Below, piece after piece: positions 1-7,952 of a stretch of DNA of 20,013 nucleotides. The notes under the pieces are model-generated. The model saw nothing but the letters and a program-made list of their open reading frames with translations. It searched no databases and was not told where the DNA came from. Position numbers and translations under genes: made by a program. The stretch comes from Methylaequor sp002691245 (GTDB lineage Bacteria > Pseudomonadota > Alphaproteobacteria > Methylaequorales > Methylaequoraceae): assembly GCA_002691245.1 (NCBI GenBank), contig NZHH01000036.1, positions 1 to 20,013 of the forward strand, read 5' to 3'. Within the stretch, counting starts at the first letter, position 1. Every line of letters begins with the position of its first letter.

Positions 1-1946
1 ATGATTTTCTTATAAATAATTTCTTTTGTTAAAGAAAAATGTTCGTATAAATCGTTTCCTTTTCCAGATTCTCCAAATTCATCGATCCCGAACACTAGGT
101 CATTTGAACTTAAAAACTTATGCCATCCATGAGAGGATGCAGCTTCAATTACAACTTTAAATTTTGTTCCCAAGACATTTTCTTTATAAGGTTTTTTTTG
201 TTGTTCAAATATTTCTACACAAGGCATTGAAACTAAATTCGATGAAATACCATTTTTTTTCAATTTATCATGTAAATCTAAACCTATTGAAACCTCTGAG
301 CCACTGGCAATTAAAGTTAATTTTGATTTTTCACTCTTTCTGAGAAGATAACCACCTTGTGATGCTAAATTATTTTTGAATTTTTTTCTTAATTGAGGCA
401 AGTTTTGTCTAGAAAGGGCTAAAACTGAAGGAGTATTTAAACTATTGATTGCTATTTCCCATGACTCAAATGTTTCAATAGCATCGCATGGTCTGAAGAC
501 ATTTAAGTTGGGAATTGATCTCAAACCAGCAAGATGTTCAATTGGTTGATGTGTTGGACCATCTTCTCCAAGACCTATAGAATCATGGGTGAATACATAG
601 ATTACTCTTTGTTTCATCATAGCCGAAAGCCTTATTGAGTTTCTACAGTAGTCGGAAAACACCAGGAATGTTCCACCATAGGGAATCAAACCACCATGTA
701 CAGCAATACCATTCATGGCTGCAGACATTAAGTGTTCTCTTACTCCGTAGTGAATATAATTTAAGTTTTTTCCTTTTGAATTTGATGAGCTAGTTTTAGT
801 AAGATTTGAACCTGTAAGATCTGCAGACCCTCCTAAGAGATTAATAACCTTCTTTGATATATACTCTAAAGAATTTTGAGAAGATTTTCTTGTTGCTTCG
901 GCTTTAGACTTTTTTACAATTTCATTTAAAAATTTCAAAGTTTCATTTGTTCTGATAAATTTTTTAGATTTCATTTGCCTCAGAATTTCTTTATTTTTTG
1001 AGGATTTCTGGAATTTGCTCATCCATCTTTTATTAATTGAGTGACCTCTTTCTCCAATTTTTTTCCATTCTTTTATAATTTTTTCGGGAATGAAGAAGCT
1101 TTTATGAGGCCAATTGAGGTTTTTTTTTGTTAGCGCGGCTTCGTCAATCCCAAGAGGTGAACCATGGCATGATTCTGTTCCTGCTTTATTTGGAGATCCA
1201 AAACCAATTAATGTTTTGCATGAAATTAGTGTAGGTTTTTTTGATTTTTTTACTTTTTTTAATGCATTATCAATTTCATCAAAATCATGTCCGTTTATCG
1301 TAATAGTATTCCAATTACTAGCTTTGAATCTTTTTTCTTGATCATCCGAACAAGTAAGATTGACTGAACCATCAATCGAGATTTTATTATTATCAAATAA
1401 AACTATTAATTTGTTTAGCCCATGATGGCCAGCAAAAGAAATTGACTCTTGAGAAATACCTTCCATCAGACAACCGTCACCAACAATACACCATGTTTTA
1501 TGATCAAAGACATTCCCAAATTTAAGGTTTAAAATTTTTTCAGCCAAGGCCATACCTACACTATTAGCAAACCCTTGACCTAGTGGTCCTGTTGTTGTTT
1601 CAATACTTTTAAGCAAACCAAACTCAGGATGACCTGCTGTTTTACTTCCTAATTGTCTAAACTGTTTAATTTGATTTAATGTACAATCTTTATATCCAAC
1701 TAGATATGATAACGCATATAATAGCATTGAACCATGACCTGCGGATAACACAAACCTGTCTCTATTAATCCAATGAGGGTCTTGTGGGTCAAATTTCATG
1801 TGATTTTTAAAAAGAACAGTTGCTACATCTGCCATTCCAAGGGGCATGCCAGGATGACCGGAGTTAGCTTTTTCTATTGCATCAATTGATAAGGCTCTTA
1901 TAGCATTAGCCATCTCTCTTAATTTTTTTTTTTCGTTAGTGTTCAT
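1..1946 (-). CDS. tkt: Transketolase (3' end cut by window edge)
   Basis: Transketolase transfers two-carbon ketol units with thiamine diphosphate in the pentose phosphate pathway and acts in the cytoplasm. About 648 codons are visible, against a usual ~660-670, so only a few C-terminal residues are missing. The N-terminal signature around residues 17-45 includes SGHPGMPLGMAD. The thiamine-diphosphate motif runs from GDGCLMEG to LFDNN about 30 residues later, and the second-half signature GLGEDGPTHQPIEHLAGLR is intact. The start is the ATG at 1946-1944, preceded by GGAG at 1953-1950 (close spacing of 3 nt). It overlaps the 3' end of the upstream beta-propeller gene by 11 nt, which suggests translational coupling. 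An 11-A run covers codons 5-8 on the coding strand. Family assignment is very secure. Confidence 0.97.
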   Translation of the reverse strand, partial: MNTNEKKKLREMANAIRALSIDAIEKANSGHPGMPLGMADVATVLFKNHMKFDPQDPHWINRDRFVLSAGHGSMLLYALSYLVGYKDCTLNQIKQFRQLGSKTAGHPEFGLLKSIETTTGPLGQGFANSVGMALAEKILNLKFGNVFDHKTWCIVGDGCLMEGISQESISFAGHHGLNKLIVLFDNNKISIDGSVNLTCSDDQEKRFKASNWNTITINGHDFDEIDNALKKVKKSKKPTLISCKTLIGFGSPNKAGTESCHGSPLGIDEAALTKKNLNWPHKSFFIPEKIIKEWKKIGERGHSINKRWMSKFQKSSKNKEILRQMKSKKFIRTNETLKFLNEIVKKSKAEATRKSSQNSLEYISKKVINLLGGSADLTGSNLTKTSSSNSKGKNLNYIHYGVREHLMSAAMNGIAVHGGLIPYGGTFLVFSDYCRNSIRLSAMMKQRVIYVFTHDSIGLGEDGPTHQPIEHLAGLRSIPNLNVFRPCDAIETFESWEIAINSLNTPSVLALSRQNLPQLRKKFKNNLASQGGYLLRKSEKSKLTLIASGSEVSIGLDLHDKLKKNGISSNLVSMPCVEIFEQQKKPYKENVLGTKFKVVIEAASSHGWHKFLSSNDLVFGIDEFGESGKGNDLYEHFSLTKEIIYKKI

Positions 1947-2892
1947 TTTCTCCGTTTAGAACAAATCTTCCAAAAGCTCTTGGTCCTCCAGATGTAGTTA
2001 TTTTTTTCTTTATTTCTAAATTATCTAAATCAATAAGAATAATATTATCTTGAAACCAACAAGCAACAACAATTAAATTTTGTGAATAACTCAAATCAAT
2101 TCCTTCAGGATACTCACAAATATCTGATATTGTGGATACCTTTTCTTTTTTATCCATGTCAATTACCGATATACTATCGTCACGTTGATTTGTTACATAA
2201 AGTTGATTGTTTCTCTTATTATGTATTGCTGAGTATGGCCATTCTGAAACTTTTAAGTGAAAGTTTACATTAAGCGTCTTCTTATCAATGATAGAGATAG
2301 AATTTGATTGAACGTTGGTAATAACAACATAGTCCAAATATTCCTCTGAGTAGACACCGAATGGTGCTTTTTCAACTTCTATATTTTTTATTGTTTTGAG
2401 TTTAGTTGTATCAATCACAGAAACATTATTGCTTTCTCTGTTGGCAACAAAAAGCTTATTTATTTTTTTGTCAAGATAAATACCTGCAGGAGACTTGCCT
2501 ACATTAAGTATTTTTTTAATTTTATATGAATTCAAGTCAAGAATTGTAATTTTATTATCATACCAGTTAGAAACAAATAATAGATTTGTTTTGTTATCCA
2601 AGGCCAAACTAATTGGAGAGTTTCCTGCTTTAACAATCGTGTTTGTTTTAGCGTCAATATCAATTATTGAGACATTATTACTTTCCGGGTTTGCTACAAA
2701 AACTCTTTTTGAAAATTGATCTACAATAATTCCAGCCGGTCTTTTTCCAACTTTGATTTCGTCTACCTTTTTCATTTTCTTTAGATCGATCACATCGAGC
2801 AAATCACTTTCTTGATTTGTAATAAANGCCATATCCTGGGAAAATGAAATATAACAGNNGAAGAGCAAGAAGAAAAAAACAAAAGGNAACAT
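1936..2892 (-). CDS. Periplasmic YVTN-type beta-propeller protein
   Basis: This 318-aa protein has a hydrophobic signal peptide (residues 1-~18, ending near FSQ). About six to seven ~42-residue repeats follow, each with a core such as LFVANRESNNVSVID or LYVTNQRDDSISVID, typical of YVTN/lactonase-like seven-bladed propellers. It is therefore expected in the periplasm. Family members labelled 'PQQ-dependent catabolism-associated beta-propeller' occur near quinoprotein alcohol dehydrogenases. The MxaD-like gene directly upstream makes that role plausible here, but this is inference. Its ATG shares one base with the upstream stop (TAATG), and its 3' end overlaps tkt. Four N bases lie near the 5' end (2827-2887), leaving residues 2, 12 and one near 22 ambiguous. 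The fold is secure; substrate or partner is unknown. Confidence 0.88.
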   Translation of the reverse strand: MXPFVFFFLLFXCYISFSQDMXFITNQESDLLDVIDLKKMKKVDEIKVGKRPAGIIVDQFSKRVFVANPESNNVSIIDIDAKTNTIVKAGNSPISLALDNKTNLLFVSNWYDNKITILDLNSYKIKKILNVGKSPAGIYLDKKINKLFVANRESNNVSVIDTTKLKTIKNIEVEKAPFGVYSEEYLDYVVITNVQSNSISIIDKKTLNVNFHLKVSEWPYSAIHNKRNNQLYVTNQRDDSISVIDMDKKEKVSTISDICEYPEGIDLSYSQNLIVVACWFQDNIILIDLDNLEIKKKITTSGGPRAFGRFVLNGENEH

Positions 2893-3419
2893 TANTNTTT
2901 TTCAACNATTTTTTTTAGTCCTTGAAGATTTTCNGTTATAAAATTTTTAACNAGCTTTTTAGAATTTTCATCATTTAANTCTGGAGGAGGGTCGTTTCCC
3001 ATAAAGCCTCTNTAAAATCCAGCTTTATATTGAACAANNGTTTTACCATCTTTAGATTTTACAAAAATTTTTGAGGAATAGCTATTAACTGGTAATATAG
3101 AATTATNTGTTTCTATAATCCTCCAATTGACCATCATTTTTGTNTCATCTGATTTTTCAAGCTTTTGCTTTACATTTTCTCCTGAGTTAAATGTTAAAAC
3201 TCTTTCAGATCCAACTTTATTGCTATCTGACGAGACAGACTCAATATTTCTATTCCATTTGAAGTTTTGAAAATTATTAACTATTTTCCAAACATCTGTT
3301 GAAGGTGCATCTATTGTAATTGACTCTGAAACCTTTTGTCTTGANGGTCCNTGTGAATAGGATGTATCTTTTATCAATATTAATATAAGNATAGTAAATA
3401 GAAGGTTTTTGTATGNCAT
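2892..3419 (-). CDS. MxaD-like exported SRPBCC protein
   Basis: This ~175-aa protein has a signal peptide (residues 1-~22, rich in Leu/Ile) followed by one SRPBCC/START-like domain. The domain opens with SITIDAPSTDVWKIVNNFQN. Later come GSERVLTF, an NSYSSKIFVKSKDGK strand and a GNDPPP loop before a C-terminal helix. The pattern resembles MxaD, a periplasmic protein associated with methanol dehydrogenase-cytochrome interaction. I call it MxaD-like from family memory, not a search. The reading frame opens at a TTG (3431), but the ATG at 3419 is the better start: GAGG lies about 6 nt upstream in ATTGAGGAACATTATG. Fifteen N bases fall in the gene, 11 of them at third codon positions. The stop overlaps the next start, so it is cotranslated with the beta-propeller gene. 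Confidence 0.78.
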   Translation of the reverse strand: MXYKNLLFTXLILILIKDTSYSXGXSRQKVSESITIDAPSTDVWKIVNNFQNFKWNRNIESVSSDSNKVGSERVLTFNSGENVKQKLEKSDXTKMMVNWRIIETXNSILPVNSYSSKIFVKSKDGKXXVQYKAGFXRGFMGNDPPPXLNDENSKKXVKNFIXENLQGLKKXVEKX

Positions 3420-3434
3420 AATGTTCCTCAATAT

Positions 3435-3629
3435 TTATAATATAATAAATTTATTTTTATCTTCTAAAACTGATAATGCAACCAAGATTTCTGAATTTTC
3501 ATCTTCAANGTCTACAATAACAGCATGNAAAAGTCCNGATATGGTCTTTAACCTCTTTACCTTGTATCTNGTTCTGTTTANTTTTCGATCAGATACTTTT
3601 TCTATTATTTTATTTATTATGACATCCAT
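3435..3629 (-). CDS. Possible 64-aa hypothetical protein
   Basis: I do not recognise this short frame. It begins with an amphipathic, Lys/Ile-rich helix-like stretch. Two beta-like strands follow, around HAVIVD and SEILVALSVLEDKNKFIIL. It ends 15 nt before the ATG of the MxaD-like gene, so it would be first in the operon leading to tkt. Three of its five N bases are at third codon positions and none at second positions, which mildly favours coding on this strand over the opposite frame. No convincing Shine-Dalgarno sequence precedes the ATG at 3629-3627. It could instead be leader RNA or the remnant of a longer gene. Confidence 0.42.
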   Translation of the reverse strand: MDVIINKIIEKVSDRKXNRXRYKVKRLKTIXGLXHAVIVDXEDENSEILVALSVLEDKNKFIIL

Positions 3630-3653
3630 AAAGAAACTNTAGTANTTTTGGTT

Positions 3654-3659
3654 TATAAT
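3654..3659 (+). promoter_or_regulatory. Candidate -10 box for the hpnN-like gene
   Basis: A perfect TATAAT lies 25 nt before the hpnN ATG, which would give a leader of about 19 nt. No good -35 box is visible at the expected spacing, and the surrounding 55-nt divergent intergenic region has four N bases (3639, 3645, 3668, 3678). The call rests on the hexamer and position only. Confidence 0.3.
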
Positions 3660-3684
3660 ATAAATAANTCAAATTAANTTAGAC

Positions 3685-6168
3685 ATGAAAAATTTTTTCG
3701 ANANATTATTAAAGCAATCAAAGTTTATAATANCAATATATATTTTTTTTGGAATAGTTTTAGGTTTTTATTCATTAAATAATCTTAAGATAAATACTTC
3801 AACTGACTCCTTGATTAACAATAAGCTAGATTTCAAAATTAACCATAAAAAGTTAAAAGAATCATTTGAAGTATTGAATAATAATGTACTTATAAGAGTA
3901 AAGTCTGTTGATAAAAAGATTGGAGCAAATTTAAGTAGAAGTATAATAGATAAATTAAGTGCAAATAAAGATATCTCTTTTGTATATTCTCCAAATTTTG
4001 ACGAAGTTTTTCAAAAAAATTTTTTTTTGTTCTTGAATGATAGCGAAAAAGAAAAGCTTATANAAAAATTATATCAATATCAGCCGTTTCTATCTCAAAT
4101 TAATAATAGTGATAATAAGTTGGAGGGGTTTAACGAATTATTAGANCTNAATTTGAGNAACAATTCTTCAAATGTAAANAGCGANTTAGAATTGGTNTTT
4201 AGAACNTTTTCTAACTCTCTCTCTGANAAAAAGTTTGTAAATTGGGAAGATATTTTTTCNTCANGTTCAAATGAATTTTATATAATATTTGGTGTAAAAC
4301 AGGAATGTATATCTGAAGGTAGACTAAACGAAATATATGGATTTCTAAAAGATTTAAAACAATTTGAAAATACTGATTTAACTTTGGCTTATACAGGTGG
4401 TTTAATTATTGACTTTGAAGAAATTACATCTGTTTCAAATGGTGCAATGATTTCAGGTATATTAAGTTTTATTTTNGTAGGTGTGATTTTATGGATTCTT
4501 TTTAAAAAACTATTACCAATTTTTATTTTGCTCTCTACAATTTTATTGGGACTATTAGTAACAATAGGTATTACCACTCTAATTATTGGTTCTTTGAACT
4601 TAATTTCTGTCGCATTTGCAGTTTTATTCATTGGNCTTTCTGTNGATTATGGAATACAGGTTTATTCAAGAATCACAGAAACCCNAATAAAAAACTATAA
4701 AATTGAAAAANTAGATTTAATNTTCAGGACTTTGATTGTGGTATCGATTCCATCTATAATTGGATTCCTATCTTTTGTTCCAACAGATTATATTGGCTTA
4801 TCAGAACTTGGAATCATTTCAGCAATTGGTTTGATAGTAGGACTTTTACTTAATATAAGTTTTTTACCATGCTTAATAGTTCTAACAACAGACAATAAGA
4901 AAATAGAATTCTTTAATTTAGATTCAAGAAAGATTTTAAACTTTCTTAAGAATAAGAAGCAAGTAACTATTATTAAATTAATATTTCTTTCAATATTAGT
5001 TTTTACTCTTTTAAACTATAAATCAATAAACTTTGACTCAGATGCTTTAAACTTAAAAGATCAGGATTTAGAATCAGTAAAGTTGGCTAAGGAAGTTATT
5101 GAAAAAAANCCAACATCTGATTATGTTGCATCAATTATTTTGAATGAAAAAGAAATANAATTNTTTAACAAATCNCATCCAATACTNAGTGATAAAAATG
5201 TTAAATCNTTTTTTAGTTATAATAATATATTTAATGAATACGAGTCGGTAGATTTGGATTATATAAAATTTTTACTTTCATACAACCAGAATTCAATTAA
5301 TAAAAAAAAATCCTCTGAGTTATTAAGATTTAAAAATTTATTAAATAAATTTACCAAAAGAGATTTATCATCAAATCTAAGTAGTGATGATCTATTACAG
5401 CATATTAGGCAATTGGAGAACGAGGGCATGTCCTCTAATCAAATTGAAGCTTTATTATTCAATAAATTTAATGATTTAATATTTTTAATACAAAATTTAG
5501 GTGTTGTTCCTAAAGATCTATCTGAAATAGTGCCAACAAACTTTAAAAAAAGGTATGTTTCCGAATTAGGGATGTACAGAATAGAAATTTTTCCATTTCA
5601 AAATTTATCAAAACCAGAAAATCTAAAAAAATTTGTATCGGTTGTTGAAAATCATTTTCCAGAAGCTACGGGAATGCCAATAGTTCAACTGAAGGCAGGC
5701 CAAGTTGTAGTTAAATCATTTTTAGAAGCTTTAATAATTTCATCTACCTTTTTAATTATTTTTTTATTTTTTATATTTAAAAAAACTTCTTACGTTTTTT
5801 TGTGTTTGCTAACCTTGTTTTCAGGATTTGTCTTGACGATTTTTTTTATGATACTTCTAAAAATTAATTTTAATTTTGCAAATATGATTTCATTACCACT
5901 ACTTTTTAGTTTAGGCATTAGTTACCCAATATACTTTCTTAAAAGGGCTGAACAATTGACTGATATAGAATCTGTTTATACTTCGAATACACCGTCAGCA
6001 ATTTTATTTAGTGGTTTAACAACTTTATGTTCGTTTAGCACTCTATCAATATCAAACCACGAAGGAACATCGTCAATGGGAATTTTGTTGTTTATTAGTT
6101 TATTTAGTACTTTACTGTCGTGTTTGATTCTTCTTCCTATATTTATGAAAACAATAAAATTTAAATAA
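3685..6168 (+). CDS. hpnN: HpnN-family RND/MMPL transporter
   Basis: This 827-aa protein has the duplicated RND/MMPL layout: TM1 near residues 13-31, a large periplasmic loop, a TM bundle around 255-410, TM7 near 445-462, a second loop, and a final TM bundle around 695-820. Features typical of HpnN, which moves hopanoids toward the outer membrane, include STDSLINN after TM1, LYQYQPFLSQ in loop 1, NLISVAFAVLFIGLSVDYGI with proton-relay Asp at 321, NFANMISLPLLFSLGI, and FSGLTTLCSFSTLSISNHEG near the C-terminus. At the pseudo-symmetric site in the second half Asp321 is matched by Ser746. No hopanoid synthesis genes lie in the window, so the lipid cargo is inferred. N bases at 3702-5208 do not break the frame. 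It is divergent from the MxaD-like operon and overlaps the convergent lipoprotein gene by 8 nt. Confidence 0.85.
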   Translation: MKNFFXXLLKQSKFIIXIYIFFGIVLGFYSLNNLKINTSTDSLINNKLDFKINHKKLKESFEVLNNNVLIRVKSVDKKIGANLSRSIIDKLSANKDISFVYSPNFDEVFQKNFFLFLNDSEKEKLIXKLYQYQPFLSQINNSDNKLEGFNELLXXNLXNNSSNVXSXLELXFRXFSNSLSXKKFVNWEDIFXSXSNEFYIIFGVKQECISEGRLNEIYGFLKDLKQFENTDLTLAYTGGLIIDFEEITSVSNGAMISGILSFIXVGVILWILFKKLLPIFILLSTILLGLLVTIGITTLIIGSLNLISVAFAVLFIXLSXDYGIQVYSRITETXIKNYKIEKXDLXFRTLIVVSIPSIIGFLSFVPTDYIGLSELGIISAIGLIVGLLLNISFLPCLIVLTTDNKKIEFFNLDSRKILNFLKNKKQVTIIKLIFLSILVFTLLNYKSINFDSDALNLKDQDLESVKLAKEVIEKXPTSDYVASIILNEKEIXXFNKXHPIXSDKNVKXFFSYNNIFNEYESVDLDYIKFLLSYNQNSINKKKSSELLRFKNLLNKFTKRDLSSNLSSDDLLQHIRQLENEGMSSNQIEALLFNKFNDLIFLIQNLGVVPKDLSEIVPTNFKKRYVSELGMYRIEIFPFQNLSKPENLKKFVSVVENHFPEATGMPIVQLKAGQVVVKSFLEALIISSTFLIIFLFFIFKKTSYVFLCLLTLFSGFVLTIFFMILLKINFNFANMISLPLLFSLGISYPIYFLKRAEQLTDIESVYTSNTPSAILFSGLTTLCSFSTLSISNHEGTSSMGILLFISLFSTLLSCLILLPIFMKTIKFK

Positions 6169-6646
6169 GGACCCAGTTTCCAGTTTCATCTCTGCATGCA
6201 GTAGACTTTTCTTCAAAAGATTCTCCCTTCTTTTTTATAATTTTTTTAAAATCTCTGCAGCTTTTTTCTTCTATATTGTAATTATTTAAAGGGATTACTG
6301 TGCCAGTGGTGGTATTATCTATTGAGCTTTCCCAAGATGCTGATGAATTATCTGGGTTGTTATTTAACGATTCTTCAATAATGTTATTAAATTCTTCTTT
6401 ATCTTTCTCCTCTAGAATTTCAATTAATTTTCCACCCAAAATATATCCTGTTGCCCCTCCAATTATAACAGCAATATCTTTTGAAACACCCGAACCTATT
6501 TTAGACCCAACATATCCACCTACTGCAGCTCCGATAATCTGACCAAAAACTTTATTATCTTTTGAATTTTCACATGCAGAAAGAAATATAATTGATGAGA
6601 CTATTATGACATCAATACCTTTTTTTATTTCATTAAATTTTCTCAT
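6161..6646 (-). CDS. Glycine-zipper 17-kDa-type surface lipoprotein
   Basis: This 161-aa lipoprotein has a signal peptide and a lipobox, FLSAC, with Cys25 as the acylated residue. A glycine-zipper segment follows (~36-73: GQIIGAAVGGYVGSKIGSG, then GGATGYILGG). The C-terminal domain has two cysteines in a CRDF...TACRDETGNWVLI arrangement, as in the 17-kDa surface antigen (RT0821/Lpp0805-like) family of Alphaproteobacteria. It is expected in the outer-membrane inner leaflet; a role in envelope structure is assumed for the family but not demonstrated. The ATG at 6646 overlaps the ligase stop by 14 nt, and an AGGGGG stretch (6661-6656) about 10 nt upstream could act as its ribosome site. The 3' end overlaps hpnN by 8 nt, tail to tail. 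Confidence 0.85.
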   Translation of the reverse strand: MRKFNEIKKGIDVIIVSSIIFLSACENSKDNKVFGQIIGAAVGGYVGSKIGSGVSKDIAVIIGGATGYILGGKLIEILEEKDKEEFNNIIEESLNNNPDNSSASWESSIDNTTTGTVIPLNNYNIEEKSCRDFKKIIKKKGESFEEKSTACRDETGNWVLI

Positions 6647-7952
6647 TATATTCGAACCCCCTAAAACATTTAAATCTTGGAAATCTTAAACTCCAATTTT
6701 CTCCATCCTGACTTTTACTAATTGAATCAGCTCTGATTTCAATAATTTTCCCGATAAGTTTCTCTCTATTCTCCCAAAACTCTTCTCTTTGTCTATCAGA
6801 AAAGCCTGATCCTATATTTAACTTAAAAAATTTACCATTTTCATTTCCCTCAGCAATGATAGCACCTAATTTTCCTTGGTTTCTTCCAGAGCCTTCTTCA
6901 TAGTCTGTTACTTTAAGCGAAATTTCTATAACTGGTTTAAGTTTAAGCCAGGTGGTTGATCTTTTACATTCATAAAAAGAATCTGGATCCTTGATCATTA
7001 TTCCTTCATAACCATCCATAATCGCCTGATTGTTAAATTTCTTGAAGTAAATATTTCCTTTTTCTGTATTTAGATCAACGAGGGTCTTATTAATTAATTT
7101 AATTTTTTGCGTTTCGTTGATATTTAATTGAAACCAGTTTTTTAAAAGATTAATTCTCTCGGTGTACTTTATTTTTTCAATGCCTAACTTAAAACTTTCA
7201 AATTTTATTATATCAAATAAGAACAAAGTAGCATCATTATTTTGAATAACGTTTTTCCTATGGATTTGTTTCATTAATTCTTGAAAGTTTTTACTTACAA
7301 CCTCACCATCTAAAACAATTGCAGAGTTAATAGGATTTTTTTTTACGCAATTCGATAACTCTTCTTGAAGATTTTTGAAATTTGTTAATTCTTTACCATT
7401 TCTACTAAAAAAGTCGACTCTTCCATTTGGATAAAGTACAGAGATAACACGAACCCCGTCTAATTTTACCTCTAGATATTTATTTCCATTAAGTTTTTTT
7501 TTATGTGAGTCTGAATCTTGTGCAAGTTGACAAGCAAAAACAGGTATAGAATATTTAGTAAAATCATTCTTTACGGCTACATTGTTTATTGTTTTTTCAG
7601 ATAAACCACATCGCATATCTTTTTGTAATATTCTCTTAAAAAAGAAATTCCATTCATTTATTTTTGCCTTCTTCATAGCTTCTTCAATCTTATCTCTTGC
7701 TGCATGTCCTGTTAATTTTCTTGAGGATAAATCTGTAGAAAGCTGTTCAAACTCTTCCCATGAAAGCCCTAAACCATCTATATCTGATTCTGGTATTTTT
7801 TTTACACCAAATGTGACTAATTTATTGTAGGCCAATTTCATACCATTAAATAAATGATCATTTTTATTCTTCATCTCATGTAAAAGTATCTCTTCTTTTA
7901 ATATTCTAGAATTAGTAGATTCTAGTTTTTGGATTATTTTAAAATTTTCCAT
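6633..7952 (-). CDS. ATP-dependent DNA ligase, T4 gp30-like
   Basis: This 439-aa cytoplasmic enzyme seals DNA nicks using ATP. Motif I is EVKLDGVR with adenylated Lys163, motif III is LDGE (214-217), motif IIIa FDII (~246), motif IV EGIMIK (316-321) and motif V WLKLKP (335-340). An OB-fold domain ends with SLRFPRFKCFR. The N-terminal ~140 residues, including TDLSSRKLTGHAARDKIEEA and the RILQKDMRCG stretch, look like the N-terminal domain of phage T4 ligase rather than LigB, LigC or LigD. The frame opens with a TTG at 7955, but the ATG at 7952 is preferred: AGGTG lies about 6 nt upstream. It overlaps the upstream nuclease-fold gene by 14 nt, so the two are probably coupled. NAD-dependent LigA is normally the replicative ligase, so this is likely an accessory repair enzyme, perhaps phage-derived. 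Confidence 0.92.
   Translation of the reverse strand: MENFKIIQKLESTNSRILKEEILLHEMKNKNDHLFNGMKLAYNKLVTFGVKKIPESDIDGLGLSWEEFEQLSTDLSSRKLTGHAARDKIEEAMKKAKINEWNFFFKRILQKDMRCGLSEKTINNVAVKNDFTKYSIPVFACQLAQDSDSHKKKLNGNKYLEVKLDGVRVISVLYPNGRVDFFSRNGKELTNFKNLQEELSNCVKKNPINSAIVLDGEVVSKNFQELMKQIHRKNVIQNNDATLFLFDIIKFESFKLGIEKIKYTERINLLKNWFQLNINETQKIKLINKTLVDLNTEKGNIYFKKFNNQAIMDGYEGIMIKDPDSFYECKRSTTWLKLKPVIEISLKVTDYEEGSGRNQGKLGAIIAEGNENGKFFKLNIGSGFSDRQREEFWENREKLIGKIIEIRADSISKSQDGENWSLRFPRFKCFRGFEYNEKI

Noticed and set aside
1114..1341. 75-codon plus-strand frame inside tkt
   Set aside because: It lies wholly antisense to conserved transketolase sequence and is explained by that gene's codon pattern.
3420..3431. 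TTG start (3431) for the MxaD-like gene
   Set aside because: The GAGG ribosome site lies in this segment and is correctly spaced for the ATG at 3419, not for the TTG.
3409..3642. 77-codon plus-strand frame in the divergent region
   Set aside because: It overlaps the MxaD-like signal peptide and the 64-aa frame antisense, has two ambiguous bases at its second codon positions, and its product shows no domain pattern.
2827..5208. Frameshift or pseudogene caused by the N-rich region
   Set aside because: Every frame reads through all N positions without a stop or frame change, and the N bases favour third codon positions.
5914..5943. Missing second proton-relay Asp (Ser746) in the HpnN-like protein as a loss of function
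   Set aside because: As I recall, HpnN proteins commonly lack Asp at this second-half position, so it is probably a family trait.
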